Source of the DNA: Pseudoscleropodium purum | Lineage: Eukaryota; Streptophyta; Bryopsida; Hypnales; Brachytheciaceae | NCBI GenBank assembly: GCA_963969395.1 | Contig: OZ017795.1 | Coordinates: 39,351,063-39,415,062 of the forward strand | Length of the DNA: 64,000 nt | Direction: 5' to 3' | Shown here: positions 60,626 through 64,000 of the stretch, one piece after another | Layout of the letters: each line of letters opens with the position of its first letter | Numbering within the stretch: the stretch's first letter is position 1 | Made by a program: the position numbers and the translations under genes | Notes under the pieces: model-generated | Seen by the model: the letters and a program-made list of their open reading frames with translations, nothing else | The model's database searches: none | What the model was told of the DNA's origin: nothing

Positions 60626-60839
60626 GGCTCCCAAATCCTCAGTTTCCAACCACTGACTATCTCAACAAGCCCACATCCAAATCCTCTGTTTTCAAAACAC
60701 TAACTACACCAGTGGAAACGCCCAAATCCTGTGTCAGTTCCTAACACCCACAAAGGGATTGAAGCGCTGTTGGTTTGTGATCTGTTGTGTGCGTCGTGTG
60801 AATCCCGTAGGACTCTGTTCGAAGTGTTCTACGGCTCCT

Positions 60840-60915
60840 TGGGGAGCCGGGCTGAGAGGGGAAGGGGAAGATTGAGAGATTGTGAGAGGGGGGGAGGGGG
60901 TATAAGAAGAAGAGG
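60840..60915 (-). promoter_or_regulatory. CT-rich leader/core promoter (Y patch) of the MAPKKK
   Basis: Read on the minus strand, CTTCTTCTTATACC is followed by a long C/T tract (CCCCCTCCCCCCCTCTCAC, then CTCTCAATCTTCCCCTTCCCC) 215-290 bp before the ATG. CT tracts near the start site are typical of plant core promoters. The TATA match (TTATA) is weak. Confidence 0.45.
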
Positions 60916-61229
60916 GAGCGAGGCAAGTGGGGCGCCAGGTGAGATGAAAGGTAGGCTTGGGCCCGCGCGGCTGGAGGTTGTCAGATTGGTCGGGGTGGTG
61001 GTGGTTGTTCTGAGGCTCCTGCGACCCTCTGGGCGCTTGTTGGGCCTGGGATCATGACCATAATGCTCGCCACCCAACTGCTCCCTGGAATGGCGCCGGC
61101 AACGTGGATCCCCACCAGGCCATTACTCGAGGGATCCATCCATCCATCCATCCCGGCCCATCGCGCGCCCCCACCCGAAAACGGTACACGGCGTGGCAAC
61201 GGAGTCAGGTGGAGGTGGATGAATAGGGC

Positions 61230-61235
61230 CACGTG
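61230..61235 (-). promoter_or_regulatory. G-box/ABRE-type CACGTG upstream of the MAPKKK
   Basis: CCACGTG at 61229-61235 lies about 605 bp upstream of the kinase ATG. CACGTG is bound by bZIP and bHLH factors, including ABA-response bZIPs. A second one (ACACGTGTC) at 63475-63483 is too far away to assign. Confidence 0.35.
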
Positions 61236-63357
61236 AAATTGGCGCCCCCAGTCTTTGAACTTCGTTTCTGTCTGCTTTTTGTTAACGAATAGAAAGCGCT
61301 CCGCACGTTGGCCCTCTTTACACTACCGGTGACCAATTTCCAGACATGGAGAACTTCCGAGATTGGAAACATGATCGAATTTTTTGAGCCGGGACCCAAG
61401 AGGGAAGAATGACGTGGACATGACTTCCGTCCTCTGTTGCAATAAAAGTCCCATTTTTTTTTTCTGAAGTTCCGCCAAGTTTTGCGTCATGCTCATTTGG
61501 GTATGACGCCAATTCCGAGGAACTCCAAAAGAATTGCACTTCCATAGCCAAAAGTGACATCGACATCGTCGTTCACTCTCTTATTACACTGAAAATTTCT
61601 TGGTGTAAAGTGCCGTTCTGTTGATCTTCCCTTTGTTCTGAAACTTTCCAAGCTTTTCGATTCATTGGCTGAACTCGTGCTTTCAGAGCTTCTCGTCTCT
61701 AGTGTGTAATAACGAGGAGGGCCTTAGTTCTTAAGTTAAGCCAGGTCCTCCAGTGATGAGAGATGAATATGATCCGCGTCATTCTTTTCCTCACCTCTTC
61801 TGCTTGCAATATTTTGATTTTTTCTTGGCTCCGACGCGCACTCACATGGGACATGACCCCAAATGCCACCCCCACTCCAGTGGCAGTCGTTTTTGTCACT
61901 GCAGGGGCAGACGGAGGTTCAGGCAGCGCCGTGGCTGACCAGGTTTCTGACACACCACTGACAACATCACTCTCTCACTCTGACGACAGTCGGGAAAAAT
62001 TATAAAAATAATTTAAATCTCATCATTCATTCAGACCCCTTTCTTCAGCCTCTTTCTTTGAACCGGCCTTCAGTTCACCTGGCTGGCTTGCAGTCTTAAC
62101 TTATACTTAACTTTATTATACTGGGTCAGCCAGAGAGGAGAGGAGAGAACCGTGAAGCACACGGACGACGAAGCCAGCCCGCCAGCTAGCTTATAGCTTG
62201 GTACGCCCCTTGAAAAGTTGAAAATTACCCTACCTCGGATGGGGGGAACTGAATCTCAAATGTTGACGGATGACCGACTCCACACAGCATCGACCGCCAA
62301 ATCTACATTGTTTTTCAAAACAAAAACTTTTAAAAAAAGAAAAGCAACGGAGGTTCAAGTCACAGAAAATTTTTAAAAAAAAGTCAAAACTCAGTCTCTT
62401 ATTACCTTACCTTTCGAAGACGAGCACGAACAGTACGTCCCCCGGCCCAGTCTCCACTTTAGTCAGCCAGTAAGCGTATTTCTATTACCGCATTTCAGGC
62501 GACACTGATTACACACACTGATTAATAATCAATCCTGCAACAAAAAATAGTGTCACCCACCTGCAAAAAATTAAGTTAACTTAGTCGCCCACCTCTGAGC
62601 TTCAATTCATTCCGCGGGAATCCAGTCGTTCAACACAAGAGTATTTTTCATATTATTCTATGTAAATGTTTACAATTTTCTTTTCTTTTCTTTTGAAAAA
62701 ACATGAAATGAATTCCATTCCAGGCAAAGGATGTAAGTAGTTTCGACTTCGACTTCGTTAAAAAAATCCGTTTCATAAGAAACGAATTGATAGAGTCATA
62801 ACTTTAATACATCAGTGTACTTCCACCTCCTCTCACTAGGTCTGTTGCGCAGGCAGATCGAATCTGCAGTTTGTTTTTCCGATCGTCTGGAGTAACTTAA
62901 CAAAGAGTTTTTCTACAACTTCACTCCGTCCTGCAATGAATTCTGTACTTCCATTTCGTATCCAAATCAAAACTAAGTTAAAAAAATAAATAATAAATAA
63001 ATAAAAACTGTACTCAACATCAAATAAAATCCGATGTTCTCCATCCCTCACTTCTATAAGCTTTGAATCAAAGGCGAACGGAATCTCGAGCAGGGTATGT
63101 TTCGTTTTGTTTAGTGTTTTTTTTAAATTTTTGTATTGATCTGTTGCTGTTGCTGCACATGTGGCGTGCTGGTTGTGTGTCAGAGGGGTGCTTGTGTTGA
63201 AGCCGACATTCCCATCTTCCCAGTGCAGCAGCAGCGCAATCTTCCGAGTCCTATTAACAAATAAATTTGGGGCAGTGGGAACGGTAGTCGAATTCGAATG
63301 GGTCATTTTGTTAAGCAAAGGAACCGTAACACGGTAACTTAGACAGACGTACAAGGG

Positions 63358-63358
63358 C

Positions 63359-63391
<33 letters not shown>
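63358..63391. repeat. (CAA)n microsatellite
   Basis: About eleven CAA units in a row. Confidence 0.95.
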
Positions 63392-63393
<2 letters not shown>

Positions 63394-64000
63394 GGGTACG
63401 GCATGGCATCGTGAGCTCTACTTCACTTCACTCCTCCCTGGCTGGCGTCTCTTGTACGTGCACTTTCAGGGGGGACACGTGTCGATTTATTAGTCGTTGG
63501 AGTTGGGGGTCTCTTCCCTGCCTAAGTTTTAAGTTTAATATGCAGTAGGTGGGTGGGGTACTTAATTAACTTTATCTTATGTTACGTTATGTACAGGTGT
63601 ATCTACTTGAAAGAGACGGAGTGAGACTGACCCACGTTGGGTACAGTAATAATTTCATCAGTGGCGCCTTTTGAAAATAATGAACTCTTTTGGGGGGTCT
63701 TTTGGATGGATCAAAACTGAACACCAGGGCCTATTCACTGATGAGGGCGGGGGGGAGGCCAAGGGGGTGTAATGTAATGTTTCAACTTCAATTTCAATTC
63801 CAAACTCAATTTGTGTGCCCACCAATGATCTAAAGAAAAAGGGAGGGGGAAAAAAAAAAAGCATGGCGGGGGCATATCCTAGGGTCGCCAAAATTCCATG
63901 ACGAATTTGAATAAGTTTAATACACCGAACCCATCCTTTGGTCTGTCCACACTACCTTAATAATTAAGTCGAGTTTTAATATAAATATATATATTCTGCC

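Larger units (their letters stand above)
60916..64000. other. GC-balanced upstream region, simple repeats, no gene defined
   Basis: CCAT repeats lie at about 61136-61151 and a (CAA)n run at 63358-63391. A minus-strand frame at 62836-63393 owes its Leu run to the CAA repeat and starts with TTG. No conserved domain is seen. The right end could belong to the regulatory region of a gene outside the window. Confidence 0.4.

Noticed and set aside
62836..63393. 185-codon minus-strand frame starting with a Leu run
   Set aside because: The Leu run is a translated CAA/TTG microsatellite, the start codon is TTG, and the rest has no recognisable domain.

Overview
The window looks like nuclear DNA of a land plant. 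The evidence is a single-exon protein kinase of the plant MAPKKK (MEKK-like, MAPKKK17/18-type) class, GT-AG introns, telobox motifs (AAACCCTAA), plant-type TATA and CT-rich promoter elements, and decayed Ty1/copia, CACTA-like and MITE-type transposons. Gene density is very low: 64 kb holds one confident conserved gene and a few weaker candidates, in AT-rich, repeat-filled DNA. That suits a repeat-rich plant genome. The sequence alone does not tell me whether it is a bryophyte, lycophyte, fern or seed plant.

Layout. 1-14 kb is a transposon graveyard: two copies of a CACTA-like element with a long internal hairpin (window start and 6.76-7.87 kb), decayed copia gag, protease and integrase on the minus strand (3.98-5.34 and 10.88-11.88 kb, the gag split by a small MITE), minisatellites, and the first of six roughly 0.85-1.1 kb elements with TTAA flanks and CCCCTAAAG-type ends. 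15-24.5 kb is more GC-balanced, with one weak two-exon candidate gene (21.8-22.5 kb). 25-48 kb returns to repeats: five more TTAA-flanked elements, other foldback and terminal-inverted-repeat families, an 87-bp higher-order minisatellite, a five-unit 180-bp tandem array, and a small unrecognised gene (39.7-40.2 kb) with a decayed relative at 44.3-44.5 kb.

48.3-49.6 kb holds a small gene with promoter, one intron and polyadenylation signal, encoding an Arg/Ala/Gly-rich basic protein of about 156 residues that I do not recognise. 49.7-54 kb is AT-rich and empty apart from repeats. 54-64 kb is richer in GC and contains the MAPKKK on the minus strand (58.9-60.6 kb), its CT-rich leader and a distal G-box. 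Convergent to it is a small ORF (58.4-58.8 kb) with a hydrophobic N-terminus and repeated dibasic sites. A 140-bp imperfect direct duplication lies at the 3' ends of these two genes.

The genes do not form an operon or an evident functional cluster. The most unusual signal is the TTAA-flanked element family. One copy interrupts another repeat whose uninterrupted paralogue is also in the window, which supports insertion with TTAA target duplication, as in piggyBac-like transposons.
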